Positions 1 through 5,693 of a stretch of DNA of 24,319 nt are shown one piece after another. Below the pieces are notes generated by a model. It did no database searches. It saw only the letters and a program-made list of their open reading frames with translations, and was not told where the DNA came from. The stretch lies in the IMG/VR virus record IMGVR_UViG_3300010150_000169, positions 1-24,319 of that record. One strand, written 5' to 3'. The stretch's first letter is position 1. Every line of letters starts with the position of its first letter. This DNA is from a virus. The translations under genes were made by a program, and so were the position numbers.

Positions 1-108
1 ATGAACGAAAACGCAGAACGCATTAATGGTTGGGCAGCAATGATCGGTATCGTTGCCGCAATGGGTGCATATGCTACAACTGGACAAATCATTCCAGGTA
101 TTTTTTGA
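1..108 (+). CDS. hli: High-light-inducible protein (Hli), phage type
   Basis: This 35-residue protein has one transmembrane chlorophyll-a/b-binding-like helix and ends in GAYATTGQIIPGIF, a tail typical of the multicopy Hli proteins of marine picocyanobacteria and their phages. Hli proteins bind chlorophyll and carotenoid in thylakoid membranes and protect photosystems during light stress; phages carry them to keep host photosynthesis running during infection. The usual ExxNGRxAM helix motif reads E6-R-I-N9-G-W11-A-A-M14, so Trp stands where the conserved Arg is expected. The ATG is the first base of the window, so a longer in-frame N-terminus upstream cannot be excluded. The stop overlaps the TTG start of the next gene by four bases (TTGA). 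Confidence 0.85.
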   Translation: MNENAERINGWAAMIGIVAAMGAYATTGQIIPGIF

Positions 109-248
109 ACTACGATTGGACGCTACTCCAGACGTTAGTGTTTATTGTCACTCCGTTTTTTCTGATGCTTGTTTTATCAAGTAAAGATGAAGACGATGAT
201 GACGGAACTGATGGTGGTATGATGATGCCAGTTTTCAATCCGTCATAG
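105..248 (+). CDS. Small acidic-tailed membrane protein, function unknown
   Basis: I do not recognise a function. From a TTG start this 47-residue protein has a hydrophobic segment (about residues 6-25, LLQTLVFIVTPFFLMLVL) followed by an acidic, Gly- and Met-rich tail (DEDDDDGTDGG). That suggests a single-pass membrane protein with a charged soluble tail. The TTG was chosen because it overlaps the hli stop as TTGA, the same coupling geometry as the ATGA junctions elsewhere in the window, and because no ATG in this frame lies ahead of the hydrophobic segment. Coupling to hli hints at a role at the thylakoid membrane, but that is inference only. Confidence 0.6.
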   Translation: MNYDWTLLQTLVFIVTPFFLMLVLSSKDEDDDDGTDGGMMMPVFNPS

Positions 249-277
249 TTGACAAAAGTCTATATAGATAGTAAAAT
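249..277 (+). promoter_or_regulatory. Host sigma-70-type promoter for the ferredoxin unit
   Basis: TTGACA (249-254) and TAAAAT (272-277) are separated by exactly 17 bases. Transcription would start near 284, leaving a short leader before the ferredoxin ATG at 301. The promoter begins right after the stop of the preceding gene. Confidence 0.65.
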
Positions 278-300
278 TTGATTGCGTTCAATTTCCAAAT

Positions 301-594
301 ATGACATACAATGTTACTTTCGTCTCGCCTGACGACACCGAAACTGTCATCCAATGCGAAGAAGACCAGTATATCCTTGATGCGGCTGATGAAGCGGGTA
401 TTGATTTACCCTATTCATGCCGTGCAGGTGCTTGTTCTACTTGTGCAGGTAAAATTATTTCGGGTACTGTAAATCAAGAAGATCAATCATTCCTAGATGA
501 TGATCAACTGGAAGCAGGATTTTCGTTGCTGTGTGTGACATATCCTAAATCCGACGTTACAATTAAAACTGAAACTGAAGAAGAACTTTACTAA
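301..594 (+). CDS. petF: Plant-type [2Fe-2S] ferredoxin
   Basis: This 97-residue protein is a full-length chloroplast/cyanobacterial-type ferredoxin. The iron-sulfur ligands are C40, C45, C48 and C78, fitting the CX4CX2CX29C pattern, with the surrounding signature [13 protein letters not shown]. Such ferredoxins carry electrons from photosystem I to soluble acceptors such as FNR, thioredoxin reductase and bilin reductases. In cyanophages they are thought to support phage-encoded redox enzymes or redirect host reducing power. The C-terminus is acidic (ETEEELY), as in host homologues. The gene has its own consensus-like promoter and ends in a TAATG overlap with the next gene, so the two are probably co-translated. 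Confidence 0.93.
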   Translation: MTYNVTFVSPDDTETVIQCEEDQYILDAADEAGIDLPYSCRAGACSTCAGKIISGTVNQEDQSFLDDDQLEAGFSLLCVTYPKSDVTIKTETEEELY

Positions 595-917
595 TGATTG
601 GTAAACTTGACCCAGAAGAACGTATTATGGAACCACCTACCATAAATGAACAAATCACTCTTCTTGCTCAAAAATATGGGTGGGAAGAAGGTGACAACAT
701 TGTAGTCGAAATGGCAGGAACTCAAGTTTCTGGTATCGACGTAGGTGAAGAGTATAACAAGAAGTGGCAATCACCTATTGGTACTCGTAAATGCAATAAA
801 GAAGCATTCATTGTAATTAAAAATCTCACAAGAGATCCCTTTGAATCTTCTAAACCTATGGATAGGGAACATAAACCCCACCATCCATACGAACCAGTTG
901 GTAAAACAGATGCCTAA
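594..917 (+). CDS. Conserved-looking phage protein, function unknown
   Basis: This 107-residue soluble protein is not recognised. It has no membrane segment. A hydrophobic core containing GDNIVVEMAGTQVSGIDVG suggests a small beta-rich fold, and the C-terminal 30 residues are polar and rich in Pro, His and Lys. The start is fixed by the TAATG overlap with the ferredoxin stop, indicating translational coupling in the same transcript. Its end overlaps the next gene by eight bases. Position in the ferredoxin operon is the only functional hint. Confidence 0.7.
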   Translation: MIGKLDPEERIMEPPTINEQITLLAQKYGWEEGDNIVVEMAGTQVSGIDVGEEYNKKWQSPIGTRKCNKEAFIVIKNLTRDPFESSKPMDREHKPHHPYEPVGKTDA

Positions 918-1059
918 TCCAAACCAACTGTATGAGGACATGCAAAAGTTAGATGATTTGTATGAGGAATTACTTTGGCAACCAGATGATGAATTACAGT
1001 TCACACATGATGGAACCAAGATAATTATCACCAATAAATCACTGGATAAGTATAAATAA
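910..1059 (+). CDS. Small acidic protein, function unknown
   Basis: This is a 49-residue protein beginning MPNPNQLYEDMQKLDDLYEEL. The first half is probably an amphipathic acidic helix and the second half a short beta hairpin (LQFTHDG-TKIIITN). From memory, close relatives occur in many cyanomyoviruses as hypothetical proteins. The ATG at 910 was preferred to an upstream ATG at 841 because it leaves only an eight-base overlap with the previous gene and starts at the acidic helix. The stop lies within a TATAAATA motif that may be a late promoter. Confidence 0.7.
   Translation: MPNPNQLYEDMQKLDDLYEELLWQPDDELQFTHDGTKIIITNKSLDKYK
1051..1058 (+). promoter_or_regulatory. Possible T4-type late promoter (TATAAATA)
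   Basis: This is an exact match to the T4 late core TATAAATA, overlapping the end of the preceding gene and about 22 bases before the ATG at 1080. Expected initiation is near 1065. In AT-rich DNA this octamer also occurs by chance, so position is the main support. Confidence 0.4.
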
Positions 1060-1079
1060 CTATTCCTCGCACATTAAAA

Positions 1080-1172
1080 ATGGCACTACTCGCGACGGTT
1101 GGAATCTTAGTAGCTACATTTATTACTGCTGCAATGATGACTCAATCAGGTGATGAAACAAGAAAAATGTAA
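1080..1172 (+). CDS. 30-residue single-pass membrane peptide
   Basis: This short gene encodes a peptide with a hydrophobic helix (about residues 2-20, ALLATVGILVATFITAAMM) followed by a polar tail (TQSGDETRKM). It resembles the size and layout of the small single-helix subunits of photosystems and cytochrome b6f, but I cannot match it to any of them. A late-type promoter motif lies just upstream. There is no clear ribosome-binding site, which is common in this window. It could be a small holin-like or thylakoid peptide; neither is supported beyond its hydrophobicity. Confidence 0.5.
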   Translation: MALLATVGILVATFITAAMMTQSGDETRKM

Positions 1173-1254
1173 CATTATCTTAAAATCAACACAAATGTGG
1201 CAAAAACTATTATAAAATAAAGAAGTTCTAACAAGATTGTTTTCTTTTAACCCT

Positions 1255-1476
1255 ATGAAAAATTTGCACCAGACATACGGCCACTACTTACATACTGACA
1301 AGCTGCTTGACGATCATGATATTAACGAAAGAGTCTTGTCATATGGGTGGTCGGATGATGGTTCAAAATTAATTGGATACTATGTCTTGACAGAACGCCA
1401 CCATCTGTACTATAATCTAAATGACCAGCTAATTGAGAAGGTTCCTTCAGGTCAATTAGCTGATCGCACTGCTTGA
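1255..1476 (+). CDS. Hypothetical soluble protein
   Basis: The product is a 73-residue protein with no recognised family. It is rich in His and Tyr (HQTYGHYLHTDK, YYVLTERHHLYYN) and has alternating hydrophobic stretches suggesting a small beta-sheet (GSKLIGYYVLTE, HHLYYNLNDQLIEKV). The ATG at 1255 was chosen over a TTG at 1237 because the residues added by the TTG do not look conserved. The stop codon touches the promoter region that follows (TTGACA at 1473-1478). Confidence 0.6.
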   Translation: MKNLHQTYGHYLHTDKLLDDHDINERVLSYGWSDDGSKLIGYYVLTERHHLYYNLNDQLIEKVPSGQLADRTA

Positions 1477-1501
1477 CAGATTTCAAAAAATCTGTTAGTA
1501 T
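1473..1501 (+). promoter_or_regulatory. Sigma-70-like promoter with an inverted repeat in the spacer
   Basis: TTGACA (1473-1478) is followed after 17 bases by TAGTAT (1496-1501), a weaker -10. The spacer carries an 8-bp inverted repeat, ACAGATTT (1476-1483) with AAATCTGT (1488-1495), loop CAAA. The repeat could be an operator or a short RNA hairpin ending the upstream transcript; no T-run follows it. Confidence 0.4.
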
Positions 1502-1506
1502 AAATA
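1499..1506 (+). promoter_or_regulatory. T4-type late promoter (TATAAATA) for the beta-barrel gene
   Basis: This is an exact TATAAATA overlapping the -10 of the sigma-70-like promoter. Initiation near 1512 would give a roughly 100-base leader before the ATG at 1612. The leader would start at a hairpin with an 8-bp stem, AACCTTCT (1510-1517) and AGAAGGTT (1526-1533). Confidence 0.5.
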
Positions 1507-1600
1507 CTTAACCTTCTTGAAATACAGAAGGTTATACTTAACGGGGAGATGTCGAAATCCCCTTTCATCCGTGGGTTAAACTCTACGAGAAAATACTTAA
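1504..1600 (+). repeat. Three copies of ATACTTAA in a structured leader
   Basis: ATACTTAA occurs at 1504-1511, 1534-1541 and 1593-1600; the first and third share the longer AAATACTTAA. Between them lie the 8-bp hairpin at 1510-1533 and a GGGGA/TCCCC pairing (1543-1547 with 1558-1562). The last copy abuts the ribosome-binding site AAAGGAA. Confidence 0.5.
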
Positions 1601-1611
1601 AGGAAAACAAA

Positions 1612-1983
1612 ATGATCAAATCTGTATTCGCAGCACTGTCTGCAACTGCTTTCTCCGCCGGCGCTGCATTCGCTGGTCCTTATGTCAACGTCGAAGCAAA
1701 CTCTGGTTTCACGGGATCCAGCTACAATGGAACTGCTACTGACCTTCACGTTGGTTATGAAGGTGCTCTTGGTGAGAACGCTTCATACTACGTCCAAGGT
1801 GGTGCTACTGTAGTCTCTCCTGATGGTGCTGAGAGTGACACTGTTCCTTCTGGTAAGGCAGGTCTTGGTATCGGTTTGACCGATGCTCTGGGTGCTTATG
1901 GTGAAGTCTCCTTCGTTGGTAGTGGTGACAGCAATGTCGATCGCGGTTACGGTACTAAGTTGGGTCTTAAGTACAGCTTCTGA
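1612..1983 (+). CDS. Secreted outer-membrane-type beta-barrel protein
   Basis: The protein has 123 residues with a clear Sec signal peptide: MIK, a hydrophobic core (VFAALSATAFSAGAAFA), and likely cleavage after Ala21. The mature ~102 residues alternate polar and hydrophobic residues in Gly- and Ser-rich strands (YVNVEA, DLHVGYEG, ASYYVQGG, KAGLGIGL, AYGEVSFVG, KLGLKYSF). The last residue is Phe, the C-terminal aromatic signal used by the BAM machinery. This fits a small outer-membrane barrel of about eight strands. The ATG at 1612 is chosen because AAAGGAA sits at the proper distance and the signal peptide begins there; an upstream in-frame ATG at 1549 would bury the signal. Base use is more GC-rich and codon-regular than its neighbours, as expected for a highly expressed gene. 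A role in altering the host surface is inference. Confidence 0.75.
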   Translation: MIKSVFAALSATAFSAGAAFAGPYVNVEANSGFTGSSYNGTATDLHVGYEGALGENASYYVQGGATVVSPDGAESDTVPSGKAGLGIGLTDALGAYGEVSFVGSGDSNVDRGYGTKLGLKYSF

Positions 1984-1997
1984 TTCACTTGACAATG

Positions 1998-2006
1998 TGA
2001 TATAAT
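1998..2006 (+). promoter_or_regulatory. Possible extended -10 promoter ahead of a terminator
   Basis: TGATATAAT matches an extended -10 (TGN-TATAAT). A TTGACA lies only six bases upstream (1989-1994), too close to act as its -35. Initiation near 2013 would fall inside the terminator hairpin and give a leader of about 20 bases to the ATG at 2034. Confidence 0.3.
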
Positions 2007-2008
2007 GT

Positions 2009-2033
2009 AGGGGTCTATAGGACCCCTTTTTTT
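2009..2033 (+). terminator. Rho-independent terminator
   Basis: AGGGGTC (2009-2015) pairs with GACCCCT (2021-2027) around a five-base loop, followed by a run of T to 2033. It ends the transcript of the beta-barrel gene, and the next ATG follows immediately. Confidence 0.8.
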
Positions 2034-2219
2034 ATGCTTAAGGTAATTTTTCATCCAGTAACAATCTTAAACCTAACTTTTGTTGGGACCTTGGGATTGA
2101 TTCAGGTGGTCCATACCAAAGCACATCATACTCTAGAAACTGATGTGCATGGTCATGTACATCGAGCATTGAGAAAGAATCCAGAGTTGGCACGATCAGC
2201 TTGTTATGAACTTGACTAA
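2034..2219 (+). CDS. Small His-rich protein with one membrane helix
   Basis: Unrecognised, 61 residues. An N-terminal hydrophobic stretch (about residues 3-26, ILNLTFVGTLGLIQVV) is followed by a His-rich segment (HTKAHHTLETDVHGHVHRALRK). It could be a membrane-anchored peptide or carry an uncleaved signal anchor. The start lies directly after the terminator T-run, with no ribosome-binding site beyond a possible AGGA in the hairpin. The end overlaps the next gene as TAATG, which supports it being a real coupled gene. Confidence 0.55.
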   Translation: MLKVIFHPVTILNLTFVGTLGLIQVVHTKAHHTLETDVHGHVHRALRKNPELARSACYELD

Positions 2220-2371
2220 TGAAGAAAAAAGAACTCATTAAAAAATTATCTAAACGACTGGATCAAATAGAGTCGGACAATCTTATTTTGCTTACACGAG
2301 TTGCAAAACTTGAATCCAAATTTGACAATTGCGAAATGCCTCTAAATATTGTGTATGATTCTTCACTATGA
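2219..2371 (+). CDS. Small coiled-coil protein
   Basis: The 50-residue product starts MKKKELIKKLSKRLDQIESDN and continues with heptad-like hydrophobic spacing (LILLTRVAKLESKF), suggesting a short amphipathic coiled coil. It then has a short tail with one Cys. The TAATG overlap with the upstream gene fixes the start. No family is recognised. It is one of a chain of small overlapping genes running to the glutaredoxin. Confidence 0.55.
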   Translation: MKKKELIKKLSKRLDQIESDNLILLTRVAKLESKFDNCEMPLNIVYDSSL

Positions 2372-2409
2372 ATTGCACTTGGAAATGAAATTCGATTTTA
2401 GAGACTGAC

Positions 2410-2724
2410 ATGCTATCTACCAAATACAGACTACGACTCGAATTTATCTGTAAGAAGATCGCTAACAAGGAAGAAGTAAAACTAGATGATATGATCTGGG
2501 CAGAGAAACTTGCCAAACGCCATACTACTGCTAGAGACTGGTTGAAACAAGCACGTCGTCAGGCGTCACAGGACATCCAGGAAGGAACTGTTGATGACTT
2601 CATCAATAAGATGGGACTGGGAGATCCAGACCCCTCTAATCACCGTACAGGGTTCAATGGTGCCGATGATATCAAAGACTGGTTTCAACAAGATAAACCT
2701 GATGACTGGAGACAACGTGACTGA
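2410..2724 (+). CDS. Conserved cyanophage hypothetical protein
   Basis: This 104-residue hydrophilic protein has a basic helical N-terminal half (residues 1-55) with the stretch HTTARDWLKQARRQAS, then a region with MGLGDPDPSNHRTGF, and an aromatic acidic end (DDIKDWF, PDDWRQRD). From memory, near-identical proteins recur in T4-like cyanophages without a function. The ATG at 2410 is the first plausible start; a seven-codon ATG-to-TGA run at 2388-2411 precedes it. The last 23 bases overlap the next reading frame. Confidence 0.75.
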   Translation: MLSTKYRLRLEFICKKIANKEEVKLDDMIWAEKLAKRHTTARDWLKQARRQASQDIQEGTVDDFINKMGLGDPDPSNHRTGFNGADDIKDWFQQDKPDDWRQRD

Positions 2725-2848
2725 TTATGTCTGTGTAGAAACATGGAACCCCATCTATGAACGTATACAGTACCATTGGGTACACAAGTCAGAGAAGGAT
2801 CCTGTGCAATTTGTAAAGAACCTCAATCCAGAGCAAGAAGTCTTATGA
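2702..2848 (+). CDS. Small hypothetical protein, overlapping both neighbours
   Basis: The 48-residue product has aromatic content in its first half (VCVETWNPIYERIQYHWVHK) and a charged end. No family is recognised. The case for a real gene is its placement: it starts within the end of the previous gene and its stop forms an ATGA overlap with the next. Without it there would be a 120-base gap between two coding regions in an otherwise gapless stretch. Confidence 0.5.
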   Translation: MTGDNVTDYVCVETWNPIYERIQYHWVHKSEKDPVQFVKNLNPEQEVL

Positions 2849-3144
2849 GTAGTAAGATGTTGTTCTTGGTTGATGTAGGTAACGGAAGATGCGTCAGTCA
2901 TGATGGATATATACAACTTGGTAGCTTCTCTCACACAGTAGAGAAACATCTTGAGTTATGTCCTGATCAAGAATGGCAAGTAACCTATTGGATGCCTGAT
3001 CCATTTCGTATTAGATACCCAAGACCAAACTATCAACATACTATGAAGGCAAACGAGGGTTCACCTAGAACTGACAATGCTACCGATAGTAGACCAAGAG
3101 ACTTCCCTGACCAACCAACAAATAGATTGGAGAGAACATTATGA
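2845..3144 (+). CDS. Hypothetical protein with a beta-rich N-terminus and disordered tail
   Basis: The protein has 99 residues. Residues 1-60 alternate like a small beta-domain (KMLFLVDVGNGRCV, GYIQLGSFSH, EWQVTYWMPD). The last 35 residues are Pro-, Asp- and Arg-rich and probably disordered (SRPRDFPDQPTNRLERTL). The start at 2845 is set by an ATGA overlap; an upstream in-frame ATG at 2776 would overlap the previous gene by 73 bases and is less likely. No family is recognised. Confidence 0.6.
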   Translation: MSSKMLFLVDVGNGRCVSHDGYIQLGSFSHTVEKHLELCPDQEWQVTYWMPDPFRIRYPRPNYQHTMKANEGSPRTDNATDSRPRDFPDQPTNRLERTL

Positions 3145-3290
3145 AGATGTGGGAGACACAATGTGTTGGGTGTGGAAATATGGTTCCCGCCAATCAATGT
3201 CCTCAAGTTGGATGCTATGTCCCTTCTAAGGGCAAATACGAAAACTCTTTATGTAAACCCTGTTGGTTGATACGAAAATTATGGAAGTAG
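3141..3290 (+). CDS. Small zinc-ribbon-like protein
   Basis: The protein has 49 residues with paired cysteines C8-x-x-C11 and C38-x-x-C41, plus single cysteines C20 and C25, followed by a basic aromatic end (LIRKLWK). The CxxC...CxxC arrangement fits a zinc ribbon that could bind DNA, RNA or protein. The start is set by an ATGA overlap with the previous gene. The TAG stop is followed by about 40 bases before the glutaredoxin start. The exact role is unknown. Confidence 0.65.
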   Translation: MKMWETQCVGCGNMVPANQCPQVGCYVPSKGKYENSLCKPCWLIRKLWK

Positions 3291-3329
3291 TTAAAACCAC
3301 AATCGCTATTGAATATGGAGAAAATCTGG

Positions 3330-3578
3330 ATGAATAAACAAATGAAAGCAGTTTTATATTCAAAAGAAAATTGTCAATGGTGTGATAGGGCAAGAATGCT
3401 ACTAGACAGTGTTGATATTGACTATCTTGAATACAAATATGAAAAGGATTTTACCAAACAGCAATTCCAAATGGAATTTGGCGGTGAAGCCACATTTCCT
3501 CAAGTGAACATCGGTAACCAATATATCGGTGGGTTCAAGGACACCTTGCATTTCTTAAAAGAAAATGAAATCATTTGA
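3330..3578 (+). CDS. grx: Glutaredoxin
   Basis: The protein has 82 residues with a complete glutaredoxin fold: an N-terminal strand (KAVLYSK), the redox motif C15-Q-W-C18, the cis-proline segment TFPQV, and the GG-containing end (IGGFKD) that binds glutathione. It probably reduces disulfides, for example in ribonucleotide reductase, using host glutathione; T4 has its own glutaredoxin-like NrdC. The ATG at 3330 is preferred because GGAG lies nine bases upstream; an ATG at 3342 and a TTG at 3309 are alternatives. The active-site Q-W pair is less common than the usual P-Y or P-F. The gene ends just inside the next promoter. Confidence 0.88.
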   Translation: MNKQMKAVLYSKENCQWCDRARMLLDSVDIDYLEYKYEKDFTKQQFQMEFGGEATFPQVNIGNQYIGGFKDTLHFLKENEII

Positions 3579-3603
3579 CATGACCTAAAATTTGTAGTAT
3601 AAT
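3575..3603 (+). promoter_or_regulatory. Perfect consensus sigma-70-type promoter
   Basis: TTGACA (3575-3580), a 17-base spacer and TATAAT (3598-3603) form an exact consensus. It overlaps the glutaredoxin stop and drives the unit from 3720 to the terminator at 5670-5692. The leader to the ATG at 3720 is about 110 bases. Confidence 0.85.
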
Positions 3604-3719
3604 GACAGGGAAATCAATCGCAGTCTTCTGCTTTTACTCTTGTCTCTAAATAATCATAGATGTATAGAGGGACAACTTATTTTTCTTTCACTATTTGGAC
3701 AATAACAGGGAGTAAACCA

Positions 3720-3950
3720 ATGACTATAGCTGTTTATGTGTTTGTGGTACTAGGAGCTTTTCTAATGGGAACACTAACATCTTGGGTAGCCAAGGATTAT
3801 ATCGATGCTTTCATCGATAATGCTGCATATGCAAAAGCAGTAACTCATCCAGAAATGCTCAACCCTGATGGTACTGTCAATCAATCAGAACTACTAACAC
3901 TTAATTTCTTGTCAGAAGACGACGAAGATTACGAAGACCCTATGAATTAA
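3720..3950 (+). CDS. Membrane-anchored conserved cyanophage protein
   Basis: The protein has 76 residues. An N-terminal transmembrane helix (about residues 2-24, TIAVYVFVVLGAFLMGTLTSW) is followed by an amphipathic region and an acidic end (LSEDDEDYEDP). The ATG at 3720 is chosen because AGGGAG lies seven bases upstream, the clearest ribosome-binding site in this area; an ATG at 3660 would add 20 residues with no such site. From memory, the segment LNPDGTVNQSELLTLNF is conserved in cyanomyoviruses. The function is unknown. It is the first gene of the transcript that includes RNase H. Confidence 0.75.
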   Translation: MTIAVYVFVVLGAFLMGTLTSWVAKDYIDAFIDNAAYAKAVTHPEMLNPDGTVNQSELLTLNFLSEDDEDYEDPMN

Positions 3951-3954
3951 GATC

Positions 3955-4809
3955 ATGATTCTCGTTGATATGAATCAGTGCATGATCAGCAATTTGATGA
4001 TGCAAATTAAAGTCGGTGACAAACTAGATGAAAAACTAGTTCGACATATGGTACTCAACTCTTTAAGATCTTACAACAGAAAATTTAGAGAAGAGTATGG
4101 GGAGATGGTTCTTTGCTATGATAGTAAACACTATTGGCGCAAAGACTATTTCCCTTTTTACAAACAAAACAGAAAAAAAGATAGAGAAAAATCCAATCAT
4201 GATTGGAATGCAATCTTTGAAGTTCTGAATAAAATTCGTGATGAAATCCGAGACAATCTTCCTTACATAGTTATGGAAGTGCCTGGTGCAGAAGCGGATG
4301 ATATCATCAGTGCTTTGTGTAAGCATTCTTCAACAGTTTCAGACCAAAAAGTTTTGATTCTTTCTGGAGACAAAGACTTTATCCAACTTAAAAAATTCTC
4401 TACTGTTAGTCAGTACAATCCGCTACAAAAACATTTTGTGAAAGATGTAAACCCAATAGAATATATTGCAGAACATATCATTAAAGGTGATCGTTCTGAT
4501 GGTATTCCCAATTTTCTTTCTTCCGATGATACTTTTGTTACTAACAAAAGACAACGACCAATAAGTAAAAAAAATCTAGAGAAATGGATTTATGCTAGTC
4601 CATCTGTCTTCTGTAATACACAAGAGAAGATGGATAACTATGTAAGAAACAAAACTCTTATTGATCTTGACTGTATACCTACTACACTTCGCGAAGAAAT
4701 TTTAGATAAATTTAAAGTGTTAAATAGTAATAATAAAACAAAGTTGTCAATTGACTACTTCGTTAAATACGAATTGACTTCACTCATGAATAACTTGGAG
4801 GATTTTTAA
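3955..4809 (+). CDS. rnh: T4-type RNase H (5'-3' nuclease)
   Basis: The protein has 284 residues, close to the length of T4 RNase H. It belongs to the FEN1/5'-nuclease family that removes RNA primers and adjoining DNA from lagging-strand fragments. Metal-binding acidic motifs are visible in order: ILVDMNQ near residue 5, LCYDSKHYWRKDYF near 55, GAEADDII near 110, ILSGDKDF near 140, and KGDRSDGIPN near 180. The last two carry the Asp pairs of the active site and the helix-hairpin-helix start. It lies in the same gene order as T4 (rnh, then 33, 59 and 32), with extra genes inserted. A short gap separates it from the next gene. Confidence 0.92.
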   Translation: MILVDMNQCMISNLMMQIKVGDKLDEKLVRHMVLNSLRSYNRKFREEYGEMVLCYDSKHYWRKDYFPFYKQNRKKDREKSNHDWNAIFEVLNKIRDEIRDNLPYIVMEVPGAEADDIISALCKHSSTVSDQKVLILSGDKDFIQLKKFSTVSQYNPLQKHFVKDVNPIEYIAEHIIKGDRSDGIPNFLSSDDTFVTNKRQRPISKKNLEKWIYASPSVFCNTQEKMDNYVRNKTLIDLDCIPTTLREEILDKFKVLNSNNKTKLSIDYFVKYELTSLMNNLEDF

Positions 4810-4812
4810 ATC

Positions 4813-5265
4813 ATGGCTGATCTAGATAAAAATCAGATGCTTATCTCAGAAGTTCTGAAGAAAGTATCTAATGCTAAAACCAAACCACAAAAAATTAAAA
4901 TACTAAAGGAACTTCGTACTGATGCATTAGTTTCAATTCTAATTTGGAACTATGACACTAGTGTAAAGTCTATGATCCCCGAAGGAGATGTTCCTTATAC
5001 GCCAAATGATGCTCCTATTGGTACGGAACATACTCGTCTTATACAGGACTACCGTAAACTATTCCACTTTGTAAAAGGTGGTAATGATTCCTTGAATAGA
5101 GCTACTCGTGAAAAAATGTTTATTCAAATGTTAGAGGGATTATCAGGCGAAGAAGCAAATCTTATTTGTCTGGTAAAGGACAAGAACCTCCAGAAAAAAT
5201 ATAAGATTACCAAAGCTTGTGTTGACGAGGCGTATCCTGACATTGAGTGGGGGAATCGAAGTTGA
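4813..5265 (+). CDS. DUF6433-like T4-type conserved protein
   Basis: This 150-residue, mostly helical soluble protein has the layout of a T4-superfamily hypothetical family that I recall as DUF6433: an N-terminal KVSNAKTKPQKIKILKE segment, a central PEGDVPYTPNDAPIGTEH, a YRKLFHFVKGG stretch, then REKMFIQMLEGLSGEEANLI and a C-terminal ITKACVDEAYPDI. The function of that family is not known to me. Its place after RNase H and in the early/middle transcript suggests a role linked to replication or its control. The family name is from memory; the segment pattern is what the sequence shows. Confidence 0.75.
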   Translation: MADLDKNQMLISEVLKKVSNAKTKPQKIKILKELRTDALVSILIWNYDTSVKSMIPEGDVPYTPNDAPIGTEHTRLIQDYRKLFHFVKGGNDSLNRATREKMFIQMLEGLSGEEANLICLVKDKNLQKKYKITKACVDEAYPDIEWGNRS

Positions 5266-5519
5266 AGAAAGGAATTAAAGTTCTCCATAAAAAATGTAAT
5301 CCAGAATTAGCACAGGATAAATCACTTCCTTACACGGCATATCTGGTTCAATACACTGAAGATGGTGAACTCAGTTATGATATATGTACTTGTAGTAAAC
5401 AAGTAGAACTATTTGATTTTTATTGGGATACTTACCGTACAAATTTCCTTCGATTTGATCAAACTGAAGGTAGAGTTAATCCAAAATTTTGGAATCCGCA
5501 AGTAGAAGATAAAAAATGA
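5262..5519 (+). CDS. Conserved hypothetical protein
   Basis: From a TTG start this is an 85-residue soluble protein. It begins KKGIKVLHKKCNPEL and has a beta-rich core with YTAYLVQYTEDGELSYDICTC and an aromatic segment (FDFYWDTYRTNF). The TTG is chosen because it forms a TTGA overlap with the upstream stop and follows a purine-rich GGGGGAA; a GTG at 5247 in the same frame is the alternative. Two Cys in CTC could bind metal, but no other ligands are obvious. It ends in an ATGA overlap with the next gene. Confidence 0.6.
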   Translation: MKKGIKVLHKKCNPELAQDKSLPYTAYLVQYTEDGELSYDICTCSKQVELFDFYWDTYRTNFLRFDQTEGRVNPKFWNPQVEDKK

Positions 5520-5680
5520 CATCCCTAAACAGAGCTCTGGTAATGTTTCTTCGTAGAATGGAGATTATCATATCTCTGGAGATGGGTGGCAAGTTGGAAG
5601 CAGAAACTGCTTACCAAAAAATTAAAGAAGAAATGAAGAAACTTAAAAAATTAAGAAAAAAAAGTAACAAAGCCTCCTAA
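5516..5680 (+). CDS. Small basic helical protein
   Basis: The product has 54 residues, with a hydrophobic-amphipathic start (NRALVMFLRRMEIIISLEM) and a strongly basic C-terminal helix (KKLKKLRKKSNKAS). The ATGA overlap fixes the start. The basic end could bind nucleic acid. Its stop codon lies inside the stem of the following terminator, so it is the last gene of the RNase H transcript. It does not match T4 DsbA clearly, although T4 has dsbA near this position. Confidence 0.6.
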   Translation: MTSLNRALVMFLRRMEIIISLEMGGKLEAETAYQKIKEEMKKLKKLRKKSNKAS

Positions 5681-5692
5681 CGGGGGTTTTTT
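5670..5692 (+). terminator. Rho-independent terminator
   Basis: CCTCC (5673-5677) pairs with GGGGG (5682-5686), one pair being a G-U wobble, around a TAAC loop. Six T follow (5687-5692). It overlaps the last codons of the upstream gene, and the next -35 box starts two bases later. Confidence 0.7.
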
Positions 5693-5693
5693 C

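Noticed and set aside
771-1034. 87-residue minus-strand open frame rich in Ser, Cys and Phe
   Set aside because: It overlaps two plus-strand genes antisense, has no start signal, and shows composition typical of a shadow frame.
1989-2006. TTGACA followed by TATAAT
   Set aside because: The spacer is only six bases, so these cannot act together as -35 and -10; only the extended -10 is kept as a weak candidate.
2388-2411. Seven-codon ATG-to-TGA frame (MKFDFRD) before the gene at 2410
   Set aside because: It is too short to support; a coupling role in translation is possible but not shown.
3281-3337. 18-codon frame (MEVVKTTIAIEYGENLDE) between the zinc-ribbon gene and glutaredoxin
   Set aside because: It is very short, overlaps both neighbours, and has no independent support; it may be a chance frame or at most a leader peptide.
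5516-5680. Small basic gene considered as T4 dsbA
   Set aside because: The position near rnh is suggestive, but no sequence feature of DsbA could be recognised, so it is left unassigned.
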